From: Rhizobium sp. L43
Lineage (GTDB): Bacteria > Pseudomonadota > Alphaproteobacteria > Rhizobiales > Rhizobiaceae
Assembly (NCBI RefSeq): GCF_002531725.1
Contig: NZ_NWSQ01000007.1
Span: 62,001-126,000 of the forward strand
DNA length: 64,000 nt
Reading direction: 5' to 3'
Shown here: one piece after another, positions 1-7,800 of the stretch
Layout of the letters: every line of letters starts with the position of its first letter
Position numbering within the stretch: the stretch's first letter is position 1
Notes under the pieces: model-generated
What the model was told of the DNA's origin: nothing
Database searches by the model: none
What the model saw: the letters and a program-made list of their open reading frames with translations, nothing else
Position numbers and translations under genes: made by a program

Positions 1-568
1 CGTAACGGGCGGCATCGAAGGTGTGGATCGCCATGTCGAGAAGCAGGACGTTGTCCATCTCTTCGCGGAAGCCGCCGAAATGCGGGGCGAGGAAGAAGTC
101 GCAATGGATGCCGGTCAATTCGCCGATCGCGCCGCTGTCGACGAAGCGGCGCAGGCGCCTGACCCCCGATATGAAGCGGCGGTTCTGGATGACGGCGTGA
201 ATCCGGCCGGTCTCTGCGGCGAGATCGATAAGCGCGGCGCCCTCGGCAAGCGAGGCCGCCATCGGCTTTTCGCTGAGCACGTGGCAGCCGGCCTTGAGTG
301 CGCTGGAAACGACGTCGTAGCGTGCGGCCGGAATGACGATGTCGAAGACCAAGTCGGCCTTAGTGGCCGCGATGACGTCGGACAGGTCCGAACCGATGAC
401 GGCGCCTTCAAGGCCGAACTCCGCGGCAAGCTTTTCCGCCGTCTCCCGGTTCAGGTCGACGAGGCCGACGATGGTGATGGAATCGGCCAGCAGAGGGTTG
501 GAAGCGATGGCGCGCAACCAACCTTTGGACATAGCTCCGCACCCGCACAGAATGGCACTGAATTTCAC
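1..568 (-). CDS. Gfo/Idh/MocA-family NAD(P)-dependent oxidoreductase, C-terminus cut by window edge
   Basis: Reading leftward from a GTG at 568 gives 189 residues of a Rossmann-fold dehydrogenase that continues past the left edge. Visible are the N-terminal nucleotide-binding segment (ILCGCGAMSKGW, residues 6-17), the family EKP motif at residues 100-102 (HVLSEKPMAAS) and the start of the substrate domain (LLDMAIHTFDAARY). The GTG start is chosen because a strong ribosome site (GGAGGAA) lies just upstream and no ATG fits. Family members oxidise or reduce sugars, inositols and related polyols; the substrate is not readable here. It is divergent from a LacI regulator with a perfect operator between them, so it is probably induced by a sugar-like compound. 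Confidence 0.85.
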   Translation of the reverse strand, partial: MKFSAILCGCGAMSKGWLRAIASNPLLADSITIVGLVDLNRETAEKLAAEFGLEGAVIGSDLSDVIAATKADLVFDIVIPAARYDVVSSALKAGCHVLSEKPMAASLAEGAALIDLAAETGRIHAVIQNRRFISGVRRLRRFVDSGAIGELTGIHCDFFLAPHFGGFREEMDNVLLLDMAIHTFDAARY

Positions 569-613
569 GATTTCCTCCGAGGGAATGGCGTCAACTCCTA
601 GTGACACGCACTC

Positions 614-627
614 CGTAAACGTTTACG
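614..627. promoter_or_regulatory. LacI/GalR-type operator, perfect 14-bp palindrome
   Basis: The sequence CGTAAACGTTTACG is a perfect palindrome with the central CG typical of LacI/GalR operators. It sits between the divergent dehydrogenase (start 568) and the LacI-family gene (start 703), placed to control both. The assignment to the adjacent regulator is inferred from position. Confidence 0.75.
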
Positions 628-702
628 AATGTATGCGGAAACATTTTGTCGTGTCAATAGAGGCGAAATGCGAAATTGCAGACTGAAGGAAAATCGCAGT
701 CG

Positions 703-1746
703 ATGAAGGGGATTCGCCAGCTTGCCGAACACCTGGATATTTCGATCGGCACGGTCTCGCGCGCGCTGAACGGCAAGCCCGATGTCAACGAGGAAACCCG
801 CCGGCGCGTGCTGGCTGCGGCCGAGGAGCTCGGCTATGTCGCGAACCAGTCTGGGCGGAGCCTGCGGCAGGGAGAGACGAAGGTCATCGGGTTGATGATC
901 GAATCCAGCAAGGAGACGGTCGAGAATGCCGACAACTTCTTCCTCGGCGTCACCAGCGGTCTGCAGAGCGTCTTTGCCCGCCACAAGCTCGACCTCGTGA
1001 TGCTGCCCTGCCCGAGCGATGAGGACCCGCACGAATATTTGAAGCGGATGGTGGCGCGGCGTATCGTCGATGCGATGATCATCTCGGATACGCAGCGCGT
1101 CGACCGGCGCATCGACTTTCTGTCGCGGGCGAAGATCCCCTTTGTGGCGCTCGGCCGCAGCCTTTCAGCCGCCAATTTTCCATGGATCGATCTCGATTTC
1201 GAGGGCGTGGCCGATCACGCCGTCGAACGGCTGACTGCGCGCGGCCACCGTCGGATTGCGATCACCGCGCCGTCGAGCGAGGCCAATCTCGGTTATCTCT
1301 TTGTCGAAAGCTATCGCCGCGCGCTCGAGCGGCACGATATTGCCTTCGACCCGGCACTTGTCATCCACGTCAAGTCGAGCGAACAGGGTGGCTATCAGGC
1401 AGCCCATGAATTGCTGCTGCTCGAAGAGCGGCCGACGGCGGTGATCCTGATCTATGAGCTGATGGCGATCGGCCTTTACCGCCGCCTGATGGAATCGGGC
1501 GTCATGCCTGGCCGCGATCTTGCGGTGATCGGCTTTCGTGATGCCCCGCGCGCCCGGTTTCTGCAGCCGTCGCTGACCTGCTTCCGCATCTCGCTCTACG
1601 ATCTCGGCGTCGATCTGGGCCGGATGCTTCTCGCCAACATGCCAGCCTATCGAGATTTCTATCCGGGAGGCGAGCGCAACATCATCTGGCCCCTCGAACT
1701 GATGCCGGGCGAAAGCGATGCGTTCGATGTTGGGGCCATGGTCTGA
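703..1746 (+). CDS. LacI-family transcriptional regulator
   Basis: A 347-residue repressor. The N-terminal LacI helix-turn-helix (residues 3-23, IRQLAEHLDISIGTVSRAL) and hinge (RRRVLAAAEELGYVANQSGRSL) are followed by a periplasmic-binding-protein-like sensor domain to the C-terminus. The ATG at 703 is preferred over an in-frame TTG at 676 because AAGGA lies about 12 bases upstream and the HTH then starts at the usual place. It is divergent from the Gfo/Idh/MocA dehydrogenase, with a palindromic operator in the shared gap. Most likely it represses that gene, and possibly itself, until a sugar or polyol binds. The effector cannot be told from sequence. Confidence 0.9.
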   Translation: MKGIRQLAEHLDISIGTVSRALNGKPDVNEETRRRVLAAAEELGYVANQSGRSLRQGETKVIGLMIESSKETVENADNFFLGVTSGLQSVFARHKLDLVMLPCPSDEDPHEYLKRMVARRIVDAMIISDTQRVDRRIDFLSRAKIPFVALGRSLSAANFPWIDLDFEGVADHAVERLTARGHRRIAITAPSSEANLGYLFVESYRRALERHDIAFDPALVIHVKSSEQGGYQAAHELLLLEERPTAVILIYELMAIGLYRRLMESGVMPGRDLAVIGFRDAPRARFLQPSLTCFRISLYDLGVDLGRMLLANMPAYRDFYPGGERNIIWPLELMPGESDAFDVGAMV

Positions 1747-1787
1747 AGGTGGCAGGTTGGATATAGTCCCTGCTTGATGGAGAGTGG

Positions 1788-2045
1788 ATGGTTTCGATGA
1801 AAATGTCCTTCATGACCGGCGCAGCCTTCAACCGGAATCCGAGCAAGGCGAAGAAGGAAGCGAGCGAGCGGCCGGTGGTGATCACTGATCGCGGCGAAGC
1901 GGCCTATGTCCTTGTCAGCTATGCCGAATTTCAGGTGAACTGGACGCCGAAGACGCTGTTTGAGGCATTGCGCGATCCCTCCGTTGATGAGAGGGAATTC
2001 GAACCCGCGCGGCTGGGCTTCGACAACAGGACCGTCGAATTCTGA
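1788..2045 (+). CDS. Phd/YefM-type antitoxin without partner toxin
   Basis: An 85-residue protein with the Phd/YefM N-terminal DNA-binding pattern (FNRNPSKAKKEASERPVVITDRGEAAYVLVSYAEF, described by position 14-48) and an acidic, disordered C-terminal tail that would normally wrap a toxin. GAGAG precedes the ATG. In such modules a PIN-domain or RelE toxin usually follows within a few bases. Here only 45 bp separate the stop from the end of a convergent gene and no toxin frame is present, so this is an orphan or relic antitoxin. It may still bind DNA or neutralise a toxin encoded elsewhere. Confidence 0.7.
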   Translation: MVSMKMSFMTGAAFNRNPSKAKKEASERPVVITDRGEAAYVLVSYAEFQVNWTPKTLFEALRDPSVDEREFEPARLGFDNRTVEF

Positions 2046-2090
2046 AGGCTACTTGTATCGTCTTGCCGCGCGGGGACTGCCCGCAGCGTC

Positions 2091-3425
2091 CTACGCACCG
2101 GCCGGAAAAAACCGGTTCTCCGGCCGCGGCAATCCGAGATGTTCGCGCAGCGTCGTGCCCTCGTATTCGCTGCGGAACAGGCCGCGGCGCTGCAATTCGG
2201 GAACCAGCCGTTCGGTGACGTCGGTGAGACCCTGCGGCAGATAGGGGAAGACGACGTTGAAACCGTCCGAGCCTTCCTCGTCCAGCCAGCGTTCCATATC
2301 GTCGGCGATGCTGGCCGGCGTGCCGACGAAGGCGAGGCCAGCATAGCCGCCGTAGCGCTGCGCCAACTGACGTACCGTCAGATTTTCTTCGGCGGCAAGC
2401 TTCAGCACCTGGGCGCGGCCGGTCTTACTGGCATTGGTGTCGGGAATATCAGCCGGCAGCGGCGCGTCGGGATCGAAGCCCGAAGCGTCATGGCCGAGTG
2501 CGATCGAAAGCGAAGCGATGGCGCTGTCGTAATGCACCAGGCTGTCGAGCGTGGCGCGTTTGGCGCGTGCCTCGTCGATGCTGTCGCCGACGATGATGAA
2601 GGCGGCGGGCAGGATCTTCAGATGGTCACGGTTGCGGCCGATGGCTTCCATGCGACCCTTGATATCGGCATAAAGCGCCTTGCCGGCGGCAAGATCGCGC
2701 GGCGAACAGAAGACCATCTCGGCGGTCTCGGCGGCAAGCTGGCGGCCGGGATCGGACTGGCCGGCCTGGACGATGACGGGCCATCCCTGCGGCGGCCGGG
2801 CGATGTTGAGCGGCCCGCGGACGCTCAGTTCCTCGCCCTTGTGGCCGAGCACATGCATCTTTTCCGGATCGAAGAACAGGCCGCTCTCCCGGTCGCGGAT
2901 GAAGGCGTCGTCGGCGAAACTGTCCCAGAGGCCGGTGACGACATCGTAGAATTCCCGCGCCCGGTGATAACGCTCGCCATGTTCCACATGTTCGTCCAGC
3001 CCGAAGTTGAGAGCGGCGTCTGGGTTCGACGTGGTGACGATGTTCCAGCCGGCGCGGCCGCCGCTGATATGATCGAGCGAGGCGAAACGCCGGGCGATGT
3101 GATAGGGCTCGTCGAAGGTGGTGGAAGCGGTAGCGACAAGGCCGATACGCTCCGTCACCGCTGCCAGCGCCGAGAGCAGCGTGAAGGGCTCGAAAGATGT
3201 GACGGTATGGCTGCGCCTCAGGGCCTCGACCGGCATGTTGAGTACGGCAAGATGATCGGCCATGAAGAAGGCGTCGAATTTCGCCCGCTCCAACGCCTGC
3301 GCGAAGGACTTCAGATGGGCGAAATTGAAATTGGCGTCGGGATAGGAACCGGGATAGCGCCAGGCGCCGGTATGCAGGCTGACGGGACGCATGAAGGCGC
3401 CGAGGCGCAACTGCCGTGGGGTCAT
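2091..3425 (-). CDS. NtaA/SnaA/DszA-family FMN-dependent monooxygenase
   Basis: A 444-residue flavin monooxygenase of the bacterial luciferase superfamily. NtaA/DszA landmarks include LRLGAFMRPVSLHTGAWRYP at the N-terminus, FDAFFMADHLAVLN, and SGGRAGWNIVTTSNPDAALNFG in the FMN-binding part. Start 3425 is preferred over upstream starts because AGGAAA lies about six bases before this ATG and homologues begin at MTPRQLRLG. Relatives use FMNH2 supplied by a separate reductase to open C-N or C-S bonds in nitrilotriacetate, dibenzothiophene sulfone and similar compounds. It is divergent from an SfnB-like gene, and a second, distinct NtaA-type enzyme lies at 10361, so a role in organosulfur use is likely. 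No reductase is present locally. Confidence 0.87.
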   Translation of the reverse strand: MTPRQLRLGAFMRPVSLHTGAWRYPGSYPDANFNFAHLKSFAQALERAKFDAFFMADHLAVLNMPVEALRRSHTVTSFEPFTLLSALAAVTERIGLVATASTTFDEPYHIARRFASLDHISGGRAGWNIVTTSNPDAALNFGLDEHVEHGERYHRAREFYDVVTGLWDSFADDAFIRDRESGLFFDPEKMHVLGHKGEELSVRGPLNIARPPQGWPVIVQAGQSDPGRQLAAETAEMVFCSPRDLAAGKALYADIKGRMEAIGRNRDHLKILPAAFIIVGDSIDEARAKRATLDSLVHYDSAIASLSIALGHDASGFDPDAPLPADIPDTNASKTGRAQVLKLAAEENLTVRQLAQRYGGYAGLAFVGTPASIADDMERWLDEEGSDGFNVVFPYLPQGLTDVTERLVPELQRRGLFRSEYEGTTLREHLGLPRPENRFFPAGA

Positions 3426-3747
3426 GACTTTCCTCATGGATCGGGCAAGGCGGCCGCCCTGCCCCGCATTGGGCGTTCTTTCTGCAACCGGCGCGGTGAC
3501 GCACCTAACATCGGTTACGTAGGAGGTCGCCGTAGTTAAAACGAGACCGGGAGCGTCAGTTCTGGGCAGGAATTTTATCGCCTCCCAGGCGACTTCGTCG
3601 CACGAGTGTCGGACCGCGACACTAATCGCGCCGGTCGAAGCCTGATAAGCAAACACTTTTCATTTTCCATCGCATCTATAGAATTTGTGCTCTTATCTCG
3701 ACGCGTAATTTCTTTCACCGATAGGCTCGTCAGAATTGGAGACATCG
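3426..3747. promoter_or_regulatory. Divergent promoter region between the FMN monooxygenase and SfnB-like genes
   Basis: A 322-bp gap without a convincing gene. It must hold promoters for both divergent genes. The part nearest the SfnB-like gene is markedly AT-rich (about 3655-3720), as expected for a promoter, but I cannot assign a specific operator. Confidence 0.5.
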
Positions 3748-4965
3748 ATGAACACCGTGCTGAGGCAAGCAGATCAGATCCGGCCCGTGGCCGACCGTAT
3801 CGGCAGCGATGATGAGGCGATCGCCACCGCCCGCAGACTGGCGGCGCAATTTGCCGCACGCGCCGCCGAGCGCGACGCCGACCGGATCCTGCCATTTGGC
3901 GAACTTGATCTTCTCGCCCAGTCCGGCCTTCTGGCGATCACCGTGCCGGCGCAATATGGCGGGCTTGACGTCTCCAACGCCGTGCTGGCCGAGATCACCG
4001 CGATCCTGTCTGAGGCGGACGGTTCGATCGGCCAGATCCCGCAGAACCATTTCTATATCCTCGAAGCGCTCAGAACCGACGGCGGCGAGGAGCAGCAGCG
4101 CTATTTCTTTGGCCGCGTGCTGGCCGGCGATCGTTTCGGCAATGCGCTCTCCGAGCGCGGCACCAAGACGGTCGGCCACTACAATACGCGCATCACCCGC
4201 GACGGTCCGGGTTATCGGATCAACGGCCGCAAATTCTATTCGACCGGCGTCCTCTTCGCCGACTGGATCACCATCTTCGCGCTCGATCCGGAGGATCGGC
4301 TGACCATGGCCTTTGTGCCGAAGGGCACCGAAGGTGTCGAGATCGTCGACGACTGGGACGGTTTTGGCCAGCGCACCACCGGCAGCGGCACGACGATCCT
4401 CGACAATGTCTATGTCAGCGCCGATTCCGTGGTCTTCCATCACAAGGGTTTCGAGCGGCCGACGACGATCGGCTCCGTCGGCCAGATCATCCATGCCGGC
4501 GTCGATCTCGGGATCGCGCGGGCGGCCTTCGCCGAAACACTTGAGTTCGTCAGGACGAAATCGCGCCCGTGGATGGACAGCGGTCTTGACCGCGCCTCCG
4601 ACGACCCGCTGACGATCGCCAAGGTCGGCCAGATCGCCATTCGGCTGGAAGCGGCAACCGCTCTCGTGGAGCGCGCCGGCCACAAGGTCGATGCCGCACA
4701 GGTCGAGACGACGGAGGAAAAGGTGATCGCGGCCACACTGGCGGTTGCTGCCGCCAAGGTGCTGACGACAGAGGTGGCGATCGAAGCGGCGAATACGCTG
4801 TTCGAGCTTGCCGGAACCTCGTCGGTACAAACAGGCCTCAATCTCGACCGCCACTGGCGCAATGCCCGCACCCACACGCTGCACGATCCCGTGCGCTGGA
4901 AATATCACGTCGTCGGCAACTACCATCTGAACGGGGTAACGCCGCCGAAGAACGGCGCGCTCTAA
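3748..4965 (+). CDS. sfnB: SfnB-type acyl-CoA dehydrogenase-fold oxidoreductase, sulfur acquisition
   Basis: A 405-residue flavoprotein of the acyl-CoA dehydrogenase/DszC fold. Features fitting the SfnB group are the N-terminal helical domain, FYSTGVLFADWITIFALD in the middle domain, and the C-terminal LNLDRHWRNARTHTLHDPVRWKYH that closes these monooxygenase-type members. SfnB is known from dimethyl sulfone assimilation in Pseudomonas, where it works with FMN monooxygenases. ATG 3748 is chosen with TTGGAGA just upstream. A second member of this fold lies at 5233-6441 on the other strand, and NtaA/DszA-type enzymes flank the pair. True substrate unknown. Confidence 0.82.
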   Translation: MNTVLRQADQIRPVADRIGSDDEAIATARRLAAQFAARAAERDADRILPFGELDLLAQSGLLAITVPAQYGGLDVSNAVLAEITAILSEADGSIGQIPQNHFYILEALRTDGGEEQQRYFFGRVLAGDRFGNALSERGTKTVGHYNTRITRDGPGYRINGRKFYSTGVLFADWITIFALDPEDRLTMAFVPKGTEGVEIVDDWDGFGQRTTGSGTTILDNVYVSADSVVFHHKGFERPTTIGSVGQIIHAGVDLGIARAAFAETLEFVRTKSRPWMDSGLDRASDDPLTIAKVGQIAIRLEAATALVERAGHKVDAAQVETTEEKVIAATLAVAAAKVLTTEVAIEAANTLFELAGTSSVQTGLNLDRHWRNARTHTLHDPVRWKYHVVGNYHLNGVTPPKNGAL

Positions 4966-5044
4966 GTTTCAGCCGTTTCCAAAAACCACTGCCGGTGCTG
5001 GCGGTGGGTACAGGTTGCTGACAAACCACTGCAAAACCCGTGAC

Positions 5045-5160
5045 GTCATCCTCGGCCTTGTGCCGAGGATCTGCGTATGCCCAATTAAGTATCTGAAAAT
5101 AGATGGTTTCCTGCTAGGAAATTGCCGTGGTCAGATGCTCGGCACAAGGCCGAGCATGAC
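5045..5160. repeat. Pair of 29-bp palindromic repeats in inverted orientation
   Basis: Two near-identical elements lie at 5045-5073 and 5132-5160. Each contains a CTCGGC...GCCGAG hairpin core, and they face each other, so the block can also fold as one larger stem. A small hairpin (TTTCCTGCTAGGAAA) sits between. The gap separates two convergent genes (ends 4965 and 5233). The block looks like a dispersed rhizobial palindromic element that could also act as a bidirectional terminator or RNA-stability element. Confidence 0.75.
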
Positions 5161-5232
5161 GGAGGAGAGGTTATCGACAAACTGATCCATCGCGGGCGGT
5201 GGGGTTTTTGCTTTCGATGAAAGGTAGCCGCC

Positions 5233-6441
5233 TCAGCTATAGAGACTGACCTCCGGTATCTTGTCGTTCAGCACGAATTCGCCGACTTCCCTCGCCTTGT
5301 AGAAAACGGGATCGTGCAGCGTATGGGTGCGGACATTGCGCCAGAACCGGTCGAAGCGGTATTTGTCGGCCGTTGAGCGCGCGCCCGTCAGCTCGAAGAC
5401 GCGCGAGGTGATGTCGAGCGAGACGTGGGTGGCGTGCACCTTGGCGGTGTAGGCTTCCGCTGCCGCCTCGCCGCGCTCGCGGGCCGTCACGTCGCGGCCG
5501 CGGGCAAGACCCGCCTGCACGGCGGCCGCCGCGCTGTCGGCAAGAGCCGCCGAGGCTTTTAGCGCCGCGGTGAATTCACCGACGCGTTCGAGAATATAGG
5601 GATCATCCGCCGCCCGCTCGACACCCGAGGTGATCCATGGCCGGGTCGTGTTGCGGACGTAATCGACGGCCGCCTGCAGCGCGCCTTCCGCGGTGCCGAG
5701 ATAGAAATTGACGAAGACCAGTTGGATGAACGGCGTGTTGAAGGTCGACAGCACCGGCGGCGCCACATCGGGTGCAGCCGGCGCGCCGACGAAATCCTCC
5801 TCGTAGACGGGAAAGTCGCGGAACTCCACACTGCCGCTGTCGGACAGGCGCTGGCCGATATTGTCCCAGTCGTCATTGGCGATATAGCCGGGGCGATTGG
5901 TCGGCACGGCGAAGCCGGCGATCTTGTCGTCGAGCGTCGCATTGGCGTTGATATAGTCGGAGACCCGCGCCGCCGTCGAGAAGGATTTGCGCCCGTTCAG
6001 CACATAGCCGTTGCCGCGACGGGTGAGCACCAGCCCGGGATCGCGCGGATTGACGGCCGCACCCCAATAGAGGTTCCTGGCGACGGTATCGCTGCCCAGC
6101 GCATGGGCGCGTGCGGCATCGAGCGCCCAATAGATGTACTGGCTGTTCACATAGTGGTAGCCGAGCAGCTGGCCGATTGAGCTCTCGCCGCGGGCGAGAA
6201 TGCGCACCAGCCTCAGCCCGTCGACCCAATCGAGGCCGCCGCCGCCGATCTCGCGGGGATGCAGCGCATTGAGCAGCCCGGCATTTTTCAGCTTGATGAT
6301 CTCGGCAAGTGGCGGGCGACCTTCGCGGTCGAGGTCTGCGGCGCGCCTGGAAAGGTCGGCAGAGATCTCTTCGGCACGGGCAAAGAGGTCTTCTCGCGTC
6401 GGGTTGCGGCTGGCCGCGAAGACGACATGGGACTGGCTCAT
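5233..6441 (-). CDS. Acyl-CoA dehydrogenase-family monooxygenase, DszC-like
   Basis: A 402-residue flavoprotein of the acyl-CoA dehydrogenase fold, related to but distinct from the SfnB-like protein at 3748. Motifs include the helical N-domain (DLFARAEEISADLSRRAADL), LNGRKSFSTAARVSDYI in the beta domain, and the C-terminal FDRFWRNVRTHTLHDPVFYK shared by DszC/SfnB-type monooxygenases. It lacks an evident acyl-CoA role. It lies 77 bp downstream of, and on the same strand as, an ABC substrate-binding protein gene, suggesting the imported compound is its substrate or precursor. Likely reaction: FMNH2-dependent oxygenation of a sulfur- or nitrogen-containing small molecule. Confidence 0.8.
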   Translation of the reverse strand: MSQSHVVFAASRNPTREDLFARAEEISADLSRRAADLDREGRPPLAEIIKLKNAGLLNALHPREIGGGGLDWVDGLRLVRILARGESSIGQLLGYHYVNSQYIYWALDAARAHALGSDTVARNLYWGAAVNPRDPGLVLTRRGNGYVLNGRKSFSTAARVSDYINANATLDDKIAGFAVPTNRPGYIANDDWDNIGQRLSDSGSVEFRDFPVYEEDFVGAPAAPDVAPPVLSTFNTPFIQLVFVNFYLGTAEGALQAAVDYVRNTTRPWITSGVERAADDPYILERVGEFTAALKASAALADSAAAAVQAGLARGRDVTARERGEAAAEAYTAKVHATHVSLDITSRVFELTGARSTADKYRFDRFWRNVRTHTLHDPVFYKAREVGEFVLNDKIPEVSLYS

Positions 6442-6518
6442 GGGCGAAACTCCAATTCTCCAAAAGATGATCCGGCGGAAGCTTGACGCTCCCGCCGGAA
6501 GGATCGAGGGCGACCTCC

Positions 6519-7565
6519 TCAGAAAAGCTTGTCCGGAATCCAGGTCGCGGTTGCCGCATCGCTCGTGCTGAAGGCCGGGATCTTTGCAGCCAGGTCCTCG
6601 ATCGTCTTGACGCCAGCCGCGCGCAGGCTCTCCTGCGTCAGAAGCGTCGGCTTCACGGTAATCTCTCGGGGAACCGTCTGGCCGGCGATTTCAAGGGCGG
6701 CGGCGCGGATGGAAACGGCGCCGACGACGGCCGGATTGGTCGCGACGGTCGCAACCCAGGGGCTACCCTCCTCGGTGATTTCCTGGATATCGGCCGTAGA
6801 GACGTCGGCCGAATAGATCTTCAGCTTAGCTGAAATGCCGAGGTCGTTGGCGGCGAGCTTCACGCCGCGGGCGAATTCGTCATAGGGGGCGAAGACGACC
6901 GATATATCGGGATTGGCGGTGAGCGCGGCCTTCGCCTGGTCGGCGGTCGAGGTCGCCGTCGTGTCGCTGACATTGCCGAAGCGGGCCTTTTCGACCACGC
7001 CCTTATTGTCCGACTTGAATTTGTCCCAGACCTCGTTGCGGCGGTCGAGCGGCGCAAAGCCCGCGACATAGACATAACCGGCGTTGAAGCTGTTGCCGTT
7101 GTCCTTCACCACCTGTTCGAGCGCCAGCGAGGCAAGCTCGTGGTCGCTCTGTTCGACTTGCGGGATCTTGGGGTTGTTGAGGTTGACGTCGAAGGCCACG
7201 ACCTTGATGCCCTTGTCGAGCGCCTGCTGCACGACGTCGCCGAGCGATTCCGGCAGGCCGTGGTCGATGACGATGCCGGAGACGCCGAGATTGATCGCCT
7301 GCAGGATCTGCTCGCGCTGCTCGGCGGCGTCCTGCCGGCCGGGAAAGATGCGCAGGTCGATATCGAGCGCCTTGGCCTGGGCTTCTGCACCCGCCTGGTA
7401 AGCCTGGAAGAAGTCGCCGGCCGAGATGTAGCTGATCAGCGCCACCTTGACGCCGCCCTTGTCGAAAGGGGCAGGAGCGCCGGACAGGCCGTCGGCTTTT
7501 GCGCCTTGAATGAAAATGAACGGAATGACGGCGGCAGACAGTGCAAGCCGTGCGAGGGATTTCAT
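6519..7565 (-). CDS. Periplasmic sugar-type (RbsB-like) ABC substrate-binding protein
   Basis: A 348-residue type I periplasmic binding protein. The first 24 or so residues form a signal peptide ending near QGAKA. The body shows the RbsB-type pattern VKVALISYISAGDFFQAYQAGAEAQ and AINLGVSGIVIDHGLPESLGDVVQQAL. ATG 7565 is supported by AAGGAA upstream. It is divergent from a matching ribose-type ATPase and permease (7801-10343), so the importer is split over two transcripts. Although the fold suggests a sugar, the surroundings of FMN and DszC-type monooxygenases suggest another small ligand. Confidence 0.85.
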   Translation of the reverse strand: MKSLARLALSAAVIPFIFIQGAKADGLSGAPAPFDKGGVKVALISYISAGDFFQAYQAGAEAQAKALDIDLRIFPGRQDAAEQREQILQAINLGVSGIVIDHGLPESLGDVVQQALDKGIKVVAFDVNLNNPKIPQVEQSDHELASLALEQVVKDNGNSFNAGYVYVAGFAPLDRRNEVWDKFKSDNKGVVEKARFGNVSDTTATSTADQAKAALTANPDISVVFAPYDEFARGVKLAANDLGISAKLKIYSADVSTADIQEITEEGSPWVATVATNPAVVGAVSIRAAALEIAGQTVPREITVKPTLLTQESLRAAGVKTIEDLAAKIPAFSTSDAATATWIPDKLF

Positions 7566-7800
7566 CGTCGCGTTCCTTCTAGCAAACGAAAGCGTCGTCT
7601 GACAGGTCTGGCAGCCCTCGCGACGCATCGGATTATTTAGATATAATCTCTATGTTTTTAGTAGAGTAAATGATCCGATTTTACGGGCTACGGGAGATTC
7701 TTTGTTTCGCGAGGACAGTTTGCGAGGGAAAGGCGTGCCTGGAGTTCGACCGCCCGGACAGGGCACACTCCTGATACGAATGCAGTCCCGGACATGATCG
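7566..7800. promoter_or_regulatory. Divergent promoter region of the ribose-type ABC importer
   Basis: A 235-bp gap between the divergent binding protein and ATPase genes. An AT-rich stretch at about 7630-7675 contains TAATCTCTATG (7644-7654), repeated exactly at 11919-11929 before the Dpp-type importer. The motif could be a shared operator or a promoter element. Confidence 0.5.

Noticed and set aside
2139..3539. 466-residue plus-strand frame opposite the FMN monooxygenase
   Set aside because: The minus strand carries a full NtaA-type protein; this frame has no domain.
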